A stretch of DNA of 64,000 bases from Molanna angustata (taxonomy: Eukaryota > Arthropoda > Insecta > Trichoptera > Molannidae), in contig OY754970.1 in assembly GCA_963576475.1 (NCBI GenBank), positions 41,376,647 through 41,440,646 on the forward strand. The letters run 5' to 3'. Positions 41,870-53,534 of the stretch are shown in pieces. Under the pieces are notes generated by a model. That model did no database searches and was not told where the DNA came from. It was given only the letters and a program-made list of their open reading frames with translations. A program made the position numbers and the translations under genes. Position 1 is the first letter of the stretch. Each line of letters opens with the position of its first letter.

Positions 41870-43845
41870 ATAAAAAAGGTTTGTCAAATAAATAAAAATA
41901 TTTGACATGTAAATTTCGTGAGTTTTCATTTTTTCTCTCAACCCTGTTGCACAAAGACACGTCTGAAGTATGCTACATGTCTATAGTACTATGACGTTCT
42001 TTTGTCTATATCCTCAATTAAAACTACCACCATACAAATCTCAACCATCCATTCGTAGCTTTTGGGGAATCGAAGAGAATATTAATGAAGCATCATAATG
42101 CACAGACAATATCTATTTTAAATATTCAAACTTATCGTTAAAAATTATGAAAAATAAAACTAAAATATAACTCATAAGTATTAAGTTCATATATATTATA
42201 TATTTTGTTAAAAAAAATGACAATGCAGTGAAAAAATTAAATGAACGTAGTGAAAATGATGTATCTTAAGGTCAATTTTGACCAAAAACCGAGGATTGAA
42301 TGCATCTTGTCCTCGTTTTTAATAACCCGCACATTTGCTGAATAATGACAAAAAAAAACATTTTATTCTATGCCGACCTTGCATAACAAAATAATTAAAT
42401 ATTTTTTGACATCCATCACTCGAGTCCGAGAGATAGCAACGTTTTCGATTATTCATTATTTTAATGGATGTTTTTTTTTAATTAGTCCTTCTTATTTTAT
42501 GAAAAAGTATGAATATAGGTATATAAGAAAAAGGTAATTCTGGCACCTGGGAGAAGTCGCGTTTACCAGTGCGCATTCTGTTTATAGGTGAAAAATTGCA
42601 AAATTTAACATTATTTCAATATAATCTTTACTTGTATGTTATTTACACCTATAAAATCTGTCCGTTTGTGAATTAAGTGGTAACTGTTAAGTACATACCT
42701 ACTAAAATATGTAAAAAAATAAGATTATTTTAGAAACCTTCCCGGGTGTGTAATAAATAAATCACCAAGTTTGTAATCAGATGGATGGGATAAGAGTACA
42801 AAAAGAACTTACAAGGATACAAATGATACTAAAATTTGAAATTTTCACCTGTATGTGTTTGTGTATGCCAGACATACCGTTTTCATTAAGGAAGGACATC
42901 AACAACCAGCAATTAAAAAAAAATTGTTTTTTGACGTCGCTATCTCTTAGACTATGACCATGACCCGAATGCATAGTCCTAGGTACCTACCTAAATACTT
43001 ACTCCTAACCTCACTGAAGTATTTAGTATTCTTAAGTTAGCAATTGCGTTGCAGAGACATCACTAACTCAATACTACGACAAACTTAAAGTCGATGACGT
43101 AGAATTTAACATTATTGTGTATAATGAAAAGACTGACGTTTGTTTAAAACGTTATTTTGTCATAACAATACACACATAACATGTAACCAACTTAACACTG
43201 ACAGCTCGATGTCACGATTTTTCTGAAATTCCAGCGAATTTCCAGCGTCTCGTATGGATCGCTGTATACTCTGTTTGGTATTTGATTTGACAAAATTACC
43301 AAATACATATTCAAGCCGATAAAATCATTCGAAAATGTAAGTTTACGCCGACGCGCATGCGCTTAGTATTTATATATGTCTCTGCAATCCAATTCTCATA
43401 CAAAAACTTCGTAACACCCTCCAGTTAGGAAGCCACGTAATCTCCTAACTGAAGTTAGCGACTGTGCAATAAAAACATGGTTAGTATTTGGTTAATGGTC
43501 ATGGTTAATTTAGTATTTAGGTCGGACTCTGTATTCGGACCTATAAGTGCAGGTAATTAGATGCATTTGAACCGAATGTCAAACATAAAATAGGAATAAT
43601 TGTCTGTGAGTCGTGATTCACAGATTATAAAATTCCGTTCTTGTATTCCTACAATATGATGTACGTCGCGTTTTGTTCGAACTTGCCGCTAATCAAATGT
43701 TGACACATGGCATACGTGGACGAGTGATGTGTGAAGTGGACACCATAGATCAGACTCAGAAATCAGTCTAAGTGACTTTAATTTATTGTTTGTATCCATT
43801 TACTAATTTGTTTTTACTGCTCCAGAAATTAGCGTCAATATTATA
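41870..43845. other. no firm feature
   Basis: Mostly AT-rich. TTGCAGAGACAT at about 43051 and its inverse near 43376-43388 could be ends of an element, but similarity does not extend clearly. A small 11-bp stem TCCAGTTAGGA/TCCTAACTGAA is at 43420-43452. No gene is supported. Confidence 0.4.
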
Positions 43846-43849
43846 TTGA

Positions 43850-43938
43850 ACTAAGTGAAGGTAAGAGTTGAGTCAGGGAGGTCTTCGCCACAGTGATAGC
43901 ATCAGGAGAGACCTGACACGGCACAAGAAGAAGATAAA
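43850..43938 (+). mobile_element. LINE 3' end remnant
   Basis: CAGTGATAGCATCAGGAGAGA then CCTGACACGGCACAAGAAGA aligns with CAGAGTGATCGCCAACGTCG...CCTGACAGGGCACCAAAAGA at 3.93-3.98 kb, so it is the same LINE subfamily. Under 90 bp remain. Confidence 0.5.
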
Positions 43939-44162
43939 ATTAATAATGAAGAAATTCGACGGTGGTTTAGAGCAACGAAATATATTATGTATATATTAAT
44001 TTGATAGAAACTTTTGTAACAGAAAATACATATATGAATTTTTGAAAAGCAGATGAGCCGAAACCTGTCTGCCAGGATTTCGTTTGGGGATCGGTTCTCT
44101 TAGCCCATTGTGGACAAAATGTGATGAGTAAGCCAAGTAATCTTTTTTTACCAACGCATATA

Positions 44163-44355
44163 ACTTACTTACTTACTTCCGATGGCCATACTACTCTGGT
44201 AGAGTTTTAGACTCCTGAACAATAGCTTTCCAAGCCTTCCTGTCAGCTGCAGTGGACTCCCAGTCATCACAAGCATTCAGCACGTTCAGATCTCGGGTAA
44301 CATTTTCCATCAATCTCTGCCTTGGTCTTCCCAGGGGTCTCTTGCCCACAGGGTT
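44163..44355 (-). mobile_element. LINE 3' end, C-terminal tail
   Basis: The minus strand encodes GKRPLGRPRQRLMENVTRDL, NVLNACDDWESTAADRKAWK and AIVQESKTLPE before a stop. GRPRxRxxEN...W...AADRxxWxxxVxEAK is a LINE tail form. About 55 codons are open. It ends in a CTTACTTACTTAC run, the complement of a TAAG repeat tail. Confidence 0.7.
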
Positions 44356-44359
44356 ATTT

Positions 44360-45158
44360 TGCAAGATACGTTTTGTGGAATATCGGAATTTTGTACATAT
44401 AACGGAAGCCTAAAAATATCATATATTTTTTTAATAATAAAAAAATATACACACATCCTCAAACATTCTCTCTATCAGAAAAATGCTTGTGGTATAGCAT
44501 TCTTTGATAATTATAAGCTTTATTTGAACCCATGTCCACTTTTCAGTATCATTATTTTTACTGTTTGTCAAATGTTCAACATTAATTTATTGAAATGGCA
44601 ATTTAGTGCTAGTCCTGGCTACATTTTACAGTACCACCAAGTCTGGCAATATCTTTTGCATGATAGTCAGCTCTGTCTGGAGTGACACATCTTCCCTTTC
44701 CGTTACGAATCCTTAAATGTTTGCATGAAGTATAGTACAGTTTAATAACATGTCTAAACTCGTGTCATGTTATTTATTTGTCTAACGGGAGATACAAATA
44801 TGAGGAAAACCATGCCACGGTTTGGCCAAGAACAAATAGCTTCGGTGACAGATAGGCGTGATTAAATCGTTATGAATAATGTTGAACTGAAATCTCAAGC
44901 TTCTCATATTTTCTATATCATACCTCATTGCTTAGAATCATAAACAATTATAATCAAAACTCAGCAACACGTCGCTTATTTACATTTTGCATTTAAATCA
45001 ATGACAGAATTTTTTTAATTTATAATTACCACTTATAAAGCATTTTTTGTTTTTATTTATAAAACTGCTCGTTATCCGATTTTTGATTTTGGTATAGGTA
45101 CTCTTTGACGCTCAGATTATCTAAAAATTGTCTTACTAGATGATACAGCTAATACACA
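44360..45158. other. no recognisable feature
   Basis: AT-rich. A 108-codon plus-strand frame at 44359-44685 has AT-driven composition and no motif, so I do not call it. Confidence 0.45.
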
Positions 45159-45160
45159 AG

Positions 45161-45390
45161 ATCAGCCTGCATGGCTCAGTTGGTTAGGTATATGACTGCT
45201 GATCCAAAGGTCCCAGGATCGACTACCAGTGGAGACACAGTTTTTAATTGTATTTTCAGTCAGTATCTGTGAGAGGATAAGTATCGCAAGTCTTCAGAAC
45301 GTGGCATCTTGTTATTGGGTGCGTGTTAAATTAATATTTGACATAGTACATGTTAGTTGCCCGAGAATTAGTGTAAAATAAAATAATAAG
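45161..45390 (+). mobile_element. SINE-A, third copy
   Basis: ATCAGCCTGCATGGCTCAGT, TGGTTAGGTATATGACTGCT, GATCCAAAGGTCCCAGGATC (B-box region altered), then GTGGCATCTTGTTATTGGG and TTTGACATAGTACATGTTAG, ending AAAATAAAATAATAAG. It aligns with 28.4 and 39.5 kb over its full length. Confidence 0.75.
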
Positions 45391-45394
45391 TTTG

Positions 45395-46735
45395 TATATT
45401 TTGAATCAAATGGTAGGTAAACTTAAGTATTATGATACAAATTCTCAGATAACCAAGCACAAAACACATTCCCTAGCACAAAAACATAAAAATCTTTTAA
45501 AGCAAGAACATCTGGGTATAATATTTTGTAAATCAAAAGCATGAACATCTGGGTGTAATATTTTGTAAAAAAATAATAATATATATCTAACGAGTACATA
45601 GGTACACTTTCTTACTAATCGATTCTTCAACATGCGTAGGTTATTTTTTTAGTGAAATGCAAAATTTATATTTTCAGATTTTAAAGTCTTTTTATCTGAA
45701 AACTTGTGAAAATGAAAGGAAAAATACGATAAGTTCCAAGGTATGTTTGACAAAAAAACCTACATACATCTATCAGTCCATCATCTGCTCTAGATAATTT
45801 CAACAACTATGTGTACCCAAGACAAATAAGTATATGTATCTATCTACCTTTGAAAGTGGGTTACGCATAGCGAAAAAACCTCACCACAAGAACAAAGTAT
45901 TATTCTTTTAACAAAATTTTCCAAGTTTATTCAGTTGAAGAAAATTAAGAAAATATCGCGGAGGGAGAATGTCTTTTATTACAAGAACTCCATCAAAGTT
46001 TTTTTTTGTTTACGGTTGAGATTTGGTGCCTTCCATTAGGTAGGTAGGTAGGTATATTAAGTCTGATCTTGGTAGGTACTGCGACTATTATTTCAACCAT
46101 ACAACCAATATGTGACATTTTTTTCGTCTTGCAACATATTATATTGTATTTTTTCATTTTTCTTTTCAAAATCAAAGTTTACCCCCGCGAAAAATTCCAA
46201 GCATTTTCATAAAACATAGTATCGTATGAAATCTTCGACAAACACGACAAAATTGGGTCCAGTATACCTACAACATAAACCCAAACCCTGAATGAGCTTT
46301 TATATACAACCGACTTCAAAGGGTCTGCTTGTTCCTGAAGAAGTCCGTCTTAAAGAAGAACCAGTCTCTTTGAAAGCAGTCACATAAAATAGCTTATTCG
46401 TGTTGAATGATAAAAAAGATTTCATAGTTATGACAATGTAGTAGGTAGGTATGAAGTAATAATATAACAGTCATTTAATACTAGCTATATCACGTCTCAT
46501 AACAAGACCTTAATGACCTATTCAGAGCTTTTCACAAAACTATGTACCTTCGCATTGCCTCCAAGGTATTATTTTATTCGTTTCCTTTTCTCCTTTAAAG
46601 GAAAACATCTTTTTCCACCCGAGGGGAAGTTTTCTCATTGAATACAATGCGTCTACAATTTCATATCCATAATAGCATACAATTTTAACAATTATACTAT
46701 CGACCACTTACACTTTTAATTTTATTTACACGACA
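45395..46735. other. no firm feature
   Basis: AT-rich. A short tandem duplication (GAACATCTGGGTRTAATATT, 45508-45570, two units) and a (GTAG)n tract at 46039-46052 are the only structures seen. Confidence 0.45.
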
Positions 46736-46744
46736 GCATTGACT

Positions 46745-46870
46745 ATGTAGAATTCCATTTTTAAAAATCAAACACTTGTTTTTTTTCTGGTGTACCAGTT
46801 GAAAAGGCCTTCACCAGGCGAAACGGTCGTCCTGGAGAGGAATAAAAGAAATGTAGAAAGAAAAAAACAA
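46745..46870 (+). mobile_element. Penelope-like element end, solo
   Basis: GTAGAATTCCATTTTTAAAA, then ACCAGTTGAAAAGGCCTTCA, CCAGGCGAAACGGTCGTCCT, GGAGAGGAATAAAAGAAATG and a tail ending AAGTTTTTAATTTTTA. The middle has the TTGAA...stem...GCGAAAC order of Penelope-type terminal repeats. The same outline occurs at 48.96, 56.93 and 60.88 kb. No coding remains. Confidence 0.4.
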
Positions 46871-47085
46871 GTTTTTAATTTTTAATAATAGTCAACCTAT
46901 GTTCATTAAAAGAATTATGAATAAAACAAATACAAAATAAAAGTTAAGTCAGATATACATTTTATTATCTATTCTTAACTATTGGTTTTATAGTCTTAAT
47001 TATTGGTTATGACAAACATTTTTGTTAGTTTTTGTCGTCACGTTTACACGCGGAACAGTACGTTTGATCGTATTTATAATCATCA

Positions 47086-47240
47086 GGCGGGCAAGACCCG
47101 TCAAACGGTGGAATCAAAACCTTGTGATACACATATCACGGATATAATTATCTTACGGAGTTCTATAATAACTTTTGATGTAATAGAACTCAATGGGCAT
47201 GAGGAGGATTTTAATTCCACCGTTCGACGGGACTTGCCCC
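47086..47240. mobile_element. SB1 snap-back MITE, copy 4 (shortened)
   Basis: Arms GGGCAAGACCCGTCAAACGG with GGAATCAAAACCTTGTGATA, and the inverse ending TCGACGGGACTTGCCC. The centre is AGTTCTATAATAACTTTTGA then ACTCAATGGGCATGAGGAGG, so part of the right arm is deleted compared with the other copies. Confidence 0.7.
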
Positions 47241-47479
47241 TCTGTTATTTTTCTCTTAATTTTTGAAATGGAATAGAACGTGGAAAAATAATATTTTAAA
47301 AAATATGGTGCACTTTAATTACATTAAATGATGCATCATCACAAAAATTCACGTCGCTTCTCAAACTGTGAAAATTATTGACATGTTATGCGAATTTTGG
47401 CAATGATCGGTACCTATATTTTTCTTATATTGCTTTTAAAACTACCCTTAATGTTATAAAGCATTACTTACAGTTATTA

Positions 47480-47710
47480 AGAATAATAATAATAATAATA
47501 ATGTACACTTCCTTGCACCCTGCGCAAGTGGCAAGTTTATTGCCGTATTTGCCATGACGATTTCTTCCAACTAACCAGTGTACCCAGCCCAGAGAAGCAA
47601 TATTTGCGTGAGAAATAAATTTAAATAAATTTCTCCTCTGCTGTAAATCGAGCCCAGGACGCCCGCACAAAATCCGAACGGCTTACCAACTGTGACACGG
47701 CGGTCGACAG
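47480..47710 (-). mobile_element. SINE-C, full-length minus-strand copy
   Basis: Starts with the complement of a (TTA)n tail at 47480-47502, then CCTTGCACCCTGCGCAAGTG, CCAGCCCAGAGAAGCAATAT, the B-box region AATCGAGCCCAGG, and the head CTTACCAACTGTGACACGGC with GGTCGAC. It aligns with 32.22-32.42 kb end to end. Confidence 0.8.
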
Positions 47711-47714
47711 TATA

Positions 47715-48278
47715 ACTGATTGATTAAAAGTGTAGGTAAAGATAATTGCAGAATAAAAATTCATCCAACTAACCAATTTTTCCTGTTCTATTTCAAAAAT
47801 ATATATTTTGAAATTTTAAACGCAAATCTGGTATTGAAATAATCTTTTTAATGCTCTCAGGGAACATTTCACGGTACGCAGTATAAAAATCTAAAATAGG
47901 TTGGTAAAAAGTATCTAGGTTAGATTATTTGTAGGTATTTGTAGGTATGTATACTCGAGAGATCGCCTTGTGAGCACTCCACGTAAACCAACTATAATAG
48001 TGAGTGGTGAGTGAAGAGTGTTGATGAGCGGGCAAATATCTCCAAATTTTGTCTTCCAAACATCGCAAAAAACATGATTTATGTTTCTCATAGAAATTAA
48101 TATCTCGCACAACGGTTTTCTTCTATATTACATACTAGGAGATCGTAATAATAAATGGAATCTAAAGACTTAAAAACAGTTTTTTTTATGTATGCAGGAC
48201 GTAGGTACCTAATTTAATACAAACATACTTTTGTCTCATATTATCTCTACTGAAGAGCATGCCTCATTTCTGAAATAC
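47715..48278. other. no recognisable feature
   Basis: AT-rich DNA with overlapping chance frames near 47.9-48.1 kb. Nothing is supported. Confidence 0.45.
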
Positions 48279-48831
48279 ATAGGCCCGATATTACAGTTGG
48301 CCCTTAACTCATTGATTTTGTTAAACTCAAGATTAATGTTAAGGGGAGATTAAATCCATATCCGTATTACAGTGCAATATGACATGTCAGTTATTAAATC
48401 TTCAATTATAGACATATTTTACTTTTTCTGTGGTTATTATCTATCAAATTTTTAATAACCTCAAATAATACGACTACAAAACGGGACGCTACGACTCAAA
48501 ATACTATTGTTTTATTATCCAACATGGTAATTTTTTTTTTTTTCACCAAAATAATGCTTTTAAATACCCATGTTCGTTTCAATATGGCTGTCAGTTTGTT
48601 TTGTTGTGTGGCGCCACCGTCGATACAACTAACGCCTCAAGTGAAACTACATGCGTTGTCGAGCAACGAGTCGAGAAATTACAGTTGACTTAAGTACTTA
48701 ATCCGCCAGAAACGTTAAATATTTGTCGTTTTAGTGACGTATTTGAGGGAAGATTAGGAACACTGTAATACGCTATATTTTCGTAAAACTTGAATTAAGC
48801 TCTTAAACTTAGACTGTAATACCGGCCCATA
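48279..48831. mobile_element. PIF/Harbinger-like MITE with 3-bp target duplication
   Basis: The element is 48282-48828. Termini are GGCCCGATATTACAG on the left and GGGCCGGTATTACAG from the right, 13 of 15 matching. Flanks ATA (48279-48281) and ATA (48829-48831) make a 3-bp duplication. GGGCC starts and 3-bp duplications are usual for PIF/Harbinger, although the classic site is TWA, so the superfamily is tentative. An internal CCGTATTACAGTG and CACTGTAATACG pair (48382 and 48761) repeats the terminal motif. No transposase. Confidence 0.55.
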
Positions 48832-48959
48832 GTTTCTATACTATTTCAATTTCTGTGGAGCAAAATCATAAGAACATAATTTTGCGACGTCATGGACTTA
48901 AGTTTTTATTGCATCAGAAAAGTGTCCAAGATATCTAGAAAAAGTAGAATTATCGATAT

Positions 48960-49105
48960 TATTAAGTACTTGTGGATATTTTACGTAGTAGAATTCCATT
49001 TAAAATTTGACTAGTCTTGAAGGTACCCCAACAAGGCGAAATAGCTATCGACGAATTAAAAAATAAACGTAGAATCTTAAACGTGTGGTTTTATTTTTAA
49101 TATAA
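48960..49105 (+). mobile_element. Penelope-like element end with hammerhead-like motif
   Basis: AGTACTTGTGGATATTTTACG and GTAGAATTCCATTT are followed by AGTCTTGAAGGTACCCCAAC, AAGGCGAAATAGCTATCGAC, then GAATTAAAAAATAAACGTAG and a tail to TTTTATTTTTAAT. It matches the 60.88-61.13 kb copy closely. Stem GUC/GAC, core UUGAAGG, stem CC/GG, GAAA and mini-stem AUA/UAU are in hammerhead order, with core substitutions. Confidence 0.5.
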
Positions 49106-49498
49106 CGAGATTATTCTTATATCAAAGCAACGAATCTATAATAAAATTTATATAATGTCTACCCATGATTTTGGTATGAAGATGGTAGCTGTGTGATGGT
49201 ATGGTGATGGTAGTCATATCTTTTACCTTTAAATATAAAACTAATTCATTATTAATTTGCTGTGACAAAGTACGACACGGAGAGGTGTGGGGCGACCGCA
49301 GGTGGGGTGAAGGGATGATGCTGGCACATCCTGGATGAAAACTGCACAGGACAGGACAATTTGAAGTCAAATGGAAGGGGCCTTCGTTCAGAAGTGGATG
49401 GAAACGGGCTAAGGAAGAATTTTCAGTAAGGCACCAGCTTTAAAGAATGCTTTCACTCTTCTATTATCATCGTTTTTGGGTAATGTCCCTTAAAGAGT

Positions 49499-49682
49499 CG
49501 GGTAATCTAAAATACAGCTGGCAACAATAACATCTCACATACTTTGCTCAGCAATATGGTTCACCAAATATGCCTTTTGAGTGAGACAACTTGTATCGTT
49601 CTTCCATTTATAAGGTAATACACACCCGGATACATGTCGCTGGTTGACCCACATTGTGGCAAATTTGTTTGATGGTATGATT
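49499..49682 (+). mobile_element. RTE-tailed short element (family T1), longest copy
   Basis: GGGTAATCTAAAATACAGCT, GGCAACAATAACATCTCACA, CAGCAATATGGTTCACCA, TTATAAGGTAATACACACCC, GGATACATGTCGCTGGTTGA and the end TTTGATGGTATGATTAAATA. It shares its order with 12.16 and 8.84 kb. The end is that of the RTE-like LINE, with no LINE coding. Confidence 0.65.
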
Positions 49683-49694
49683 AAATAAACATAC

Positions 49695-50140
49695 AGCTCC
49701 ACATATCTTTAACCAGTTGGATAGTAGTATTAAAGAATTGACTACAACTAGATCCTTCAAGGCTGCACTGATAAACTGTATAAAGATATCGGGTAGGCAC
49801 TATGCGGAGGTGGTTATCTGCCCATGACTTTGACCCGGCACATGTTATATTTATAGGTATTCAAATTTTTTTTTCTCGCAATACTATTTTTATTTGCTTT
49901 TTTCAATATTTGGTACAATTGATTTTTTTTTGTATATTTGTATCATTCATTTTACATTTTTTTACTCTTGTTTAACATCTCTTCTTTTATGACTTGTGAA
50001 AATATGAAAATTACAGCTGAATAAAGATACTCAACTGTGTAAAATATCAGTCCGAGAACAGGCTTTTGCCTAATGGGGCGTTATTAGTTAGTTTGTATAT
50101 GTTGTATTTGTTTTGTGTAATTATAATAAATAAATTCAAT
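49695..50140 (+). mobile_element. possible LINE 3' UTR
   Basis: A short frame LDSSIKELTTTRSFKAALI resembles the LPxxIRxAxSLxxFKxxL end of CR1/Jockey-type proteins. It is followed 300 bp later by GAGAACAGGCTTTTGCCTAA, TGGGGCGTTATTAGTTAG and AATAAATAAATTC. Plausible LINE end, not proven. Confidence 0.3.
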
Positions 50141-50439
50141 TCAATTTATTTATTATCATGTTTGATAAAAATAAATTTAAATTCTCAAAAAATATAGAAC
50201 GACATGACTCAAAAACCGTCATTGTGGCCAAGGATTGTATTCCCCAGGATGTCAGAACGTTCTCCCAAGAGATGGAAGGACAGCTCACAATTATTCACGT
50301 CACAGGAGAGAGAAGCTGACGCGGGAAAATTTTAGTTTATTTTCTCCAGATTTAAATATTTTAGATTTCAGGGAAAAATGCTTAGTAGGAACTACTTTTT
50401 AATTGTAAATTCACAATCCAAGATTAAACAAAATTCCAC

Positions 50440-51008
50440 TTGTTATTTTTAACTCCTCATAACTCCAAAGGAATAAAGTGGGGAGTTATGGATTCTCAAG
50501 GTTCAATGTTTTGTTATTGCAGATTATCAACTGGTATTATGCTTATGTTGAATTCTGAAAGTTTCATCACAATGTATCTGCGTGTGTATGTGTGTGCTGT
50601 GTTTTCTAATATATATTCTAATTTATCGATTATAGACTAAAGTGCTCATGCGATTTTTTTTCATATTTTGCGAATTTGTGTATCTAGTTCTCGCTTAGAC
50701 CCCATTAGATTTGAAGGATATCTGAATAGTGCTTCTCAATTTTTTAACTGTCAAATATTTCAAAGTGACCCCAAGCTCAGGAAACTTTAAATTTGATATT
50801 TTTATTTGCAAATTGCTTAAAAGGCACATCACTTTCATATAATAGCGTTGATGAATTATCAAGTTTTCATAATAAAATATTGAAATCAAAAATGATTTAA
50901 CTAACTCGTGTCATGAAAATGCTGATTTTTTTATATATAATTTGAATACTTTGTTGAGTGTCTTGGTAGTGAGGAGTATAGCGTTGGCCACAACTCACTC
51001 GTTTATAT
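50440..51008 (-). repeat. D1 dispersed repeat, most complete copy
   Basis: Runs from AACTCCTCATAACTCC through TTATTGCAGATTATCAACTG, TTATCGATTATAGACTAAAG, GACCCCATTAGATTTGAAGG and AGTGACCCCAAGCTCAGGAA to GTAGTGAGGAGTATAGCGTT and GGCCACAACTCACTCG. CTCCTCA near one end and GTGAGGAG near the other are loosely inverted. No coding. It is the reference for dating the MITE insertion at 24.37 kb. Confidence 0.7.
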
Positions 51009-51509
51009 TTCACATTAATCACGTTCATATCACCACTCCCAGTAGCAAGAGGTTGGTGGTCACAGATCACGCAACACAAATCTCACAGCAAAACGTTATG
51101 TTATGTTTGACACGCGTCACTCTGACGTTCTTGAACACGATTATGAATTACGTACCTTCAAAGTTAATTGTTCGTGTCATTGTATGTTTTAATGAGCTAC
51201 GTTTAAACTTCACTTTAGATAAAGATAAATAAAAATGAATATATTATGATTCCTTCGTGTATACTTTCAACACAATTGACATGAGAGGTCTATAATGTAT
51301 TACCTAAACATGTCCATAGCGGTTATACCATTTGAACCACTGGACGGTTCACCGACAACATTGCATATATAAAAAAAAGAAAATTAATAAAAAATATTAA
51401 TTCATTTATATTTTCCCGACAAACTGCAAAGCAGTTTTTTGGCAGGGCATATTCTCTCTTTCATATGATAATTTAACTTAGGTATACCAACACACAAAAA
51501 ATAAAATAA

Positions 51510-52295
51510 AACGAGTGAGTTGTGGCCAACACTAAACTCTCCACACCATATTAAGCGTTCATTTTTTCTTGACAATCTCTAAATGCATTTTTATGAAGTA
51601 CATTTCTATTAGATTCTTAAACAAATATAAGAGGACAAAAGTTTTCACAATACACCAAACACACAAAAACACTGTCGCGAAACTCATAGTATATACTTTC
51701 TACATGATACCTGTTGAGAAATTTTAAGTAAAATTGCATTACTAGTAAGATGAGCATGTATGAGACAGTGTATCAATGTTGATGAGGCGATTTATGTGTC
51801 AAGATAGAAGAATGCGGTGTTCGGTTCTCACTGCCTACACCTTGAGGAAGATAGAAGTGGAGAGTAAAAAATACACTTGTGTATAGAGACACATACAATA
51901 TCAATATGAAGTTGATCACTCAATTTTACCTTACAGAAGCTATTTTACTTCTGTTACATACATTTTTCATACAAATATGAAATTTATTTCATATCGATAT
52001 GGCAAACATTAGATTTTTTTTAAAATTTTGACAATCATTGAATGCATTTTTGATGAGTCTATTTTTGTTGTATCTAAATTTCAAAAAACTCGATTTCCAG
52101 ACCATGAGAGCATTTTAAAAATTGGACAGATGAAATTATAGAGAAGAAATAAACGGATATCTATGGAAAAAAGAAAAATCAGCTCTAGGTCTATGCACTT
52201 TACACATATGATGTTAATATATAGTCGATCGGACTTATATTTTGGGTTTTAGAGAGGACACAAAAAAAAACAACGTAAATGATGAAATCATAGAG
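51510..52295 (+). repeat. D2 dispersed repeat, broken copy with RTE fragment
   Basis: The start ACGAGTGAGTTGTGGCCAAC and ACACAAAAACACTGTCGCG, then CTACATGATACCTGTTGAG, match D2 at 25.5-26.03 kb. A second stretch (51960-52290) matches the middle of D2 (CCATGAGAGCATTTTAAAA, TATGCACTTTACACATATGA, AGAGAGGACAC). Between them lies an RTE-like coding fragment. Confidence 0.5.
51750..51852 (+). mobile_element. RTE-like LINE, short decayed fragment
   Basis: GAGCATGTATGAGACAGTGT reads ACMRQCINVDEAIYV. After a shift, AGATAGAAGAATGCGGTGTT and CGGTTCTCACTGCCTACACC correspond to the RxIWRSVLSAYP end. The TATG tail is lost. Confidence 0.6.
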
Positions 52296-52849
52296 AAGAA
52301 ATTTAAAGTTGTTCATGGAAAACTTATCAGCACTTACTATACTGTATCAGCTCGAAATTTTTGCAACCCTCTGCATTGACGTTTTAAAATTTATAATGAT
52401 ATCACCCAACCTAGTGTTACTCCTTTATGCGCCGAGCATCTAGAGATGTGAAATATGAATTGTGTTATATGTAAGATATATCCCAGTTTTATAACAAAGT
52501 GACTGACACGCGTTGTATTGTGCATGAGAAACTAACATTACGCTAATATTTGTATACGTCGCGAACAAATTTGCTTGCATTGAAATATTAATTCAATAAC
52601 TACAATAATTTACATACAATAACATACACCAATAATAACACCTTTGGCAATTTACTGTAAACAACTTAATCATATCGGCCATCAACTACATGCTATATAT
52701 TTTTTTTTTTATTTTATTGGACACTAGCTTTTATGTCCCGCCGTTGGCCAAGAATGTAAAATTGTGAAAGAAAAAGCAATCGTTTTTATAATATTGTCAC
52801 CCAATTATTTTGCAATATCAGACTATGAAAAGTGGTTTGAAATTTGATT

Positions 52850-53530
52850 GAGTTTAAGTATTGTAAAATGTTCAAGTGATGGCCACAACCCATTCTTTTT
52901 TATATATTGCTATAAAGTGTGAATGAAGTATAATATTTATACAATTTCTGCTCGCATGGACTATGCGTAATGGTTTTAAATATGACTGTTTATCAACGTT
53001 GTAAAAAGATTGGTTTGGCCACAACCCCCATTTTTAAATATTATCATCGAAAACAAATTGTAATGTGTACCTATTGAAAATTAAGTAATTTTGGATGTTG
53101 GGATGTGGTTAAAATTTGATTAAACAAACGTAGGTGCTGAAAAGATCTAGTATTGGTCACATCCCATTCGTTTTTATATTTTTTCATCACGTGTGCATTA
53201 TATTTTTGCTCAATTTGACTGAAAGTCTTCATTAACGAAGAAGAAGAAGACTTGAACTATAGTAAATAGTTTTTAATTTGAATATAAATGTTGTGAAGAG
53301 TTCAGTAATGGCCACAACCCCCATTCTTTAAATATTAGGTGTTGAAAATTATTCAAAATAGGATGATATAAATGGTTTAAATTTAATTAAACAAAAGTAT
53401 TGAAAAGATTCTAGTGCAGGTTATATCGTCACATCCCATATCCCATTCATTTCATATGTATTTTCATCAAGTGTGCATATCGTTAATAATATTTCTGCAC
53501 AATAGACTATTAGACTTAAAACTAACCCAA
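52850..53530 (+). repeat. degenerate tandem array, about 130-150 bp units
   Basis: The block TGGCCACAACCCATTCTTTT and variants (TGGCCACAACCCCCATT, GGTCACATCCCATTCGTTTT) recurs at about 52876, 53013, 53153, 53306 and 53436. Each is followed by an AT-rich ATTTTTTCATCAxGTGTGCAT-like stretch. At least five units, strongly diverged. A GAAGAAGAAG tract sits at 53238. Confidence 0.6.
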
Positions 53531-53534
53531 AAGA

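Noticed and set aside
43040..43400. DNA transposon with TTGCAGAGACAT ends
   Set aside because: Only about 12-18 bases are inverted and no target duplication is visible. Could be chance.
44359..44685. 108-codon plus-strand frame
   Set aside because: AT-driven composition, no motif, and its start overlaps a LINE remnant on the other strand.
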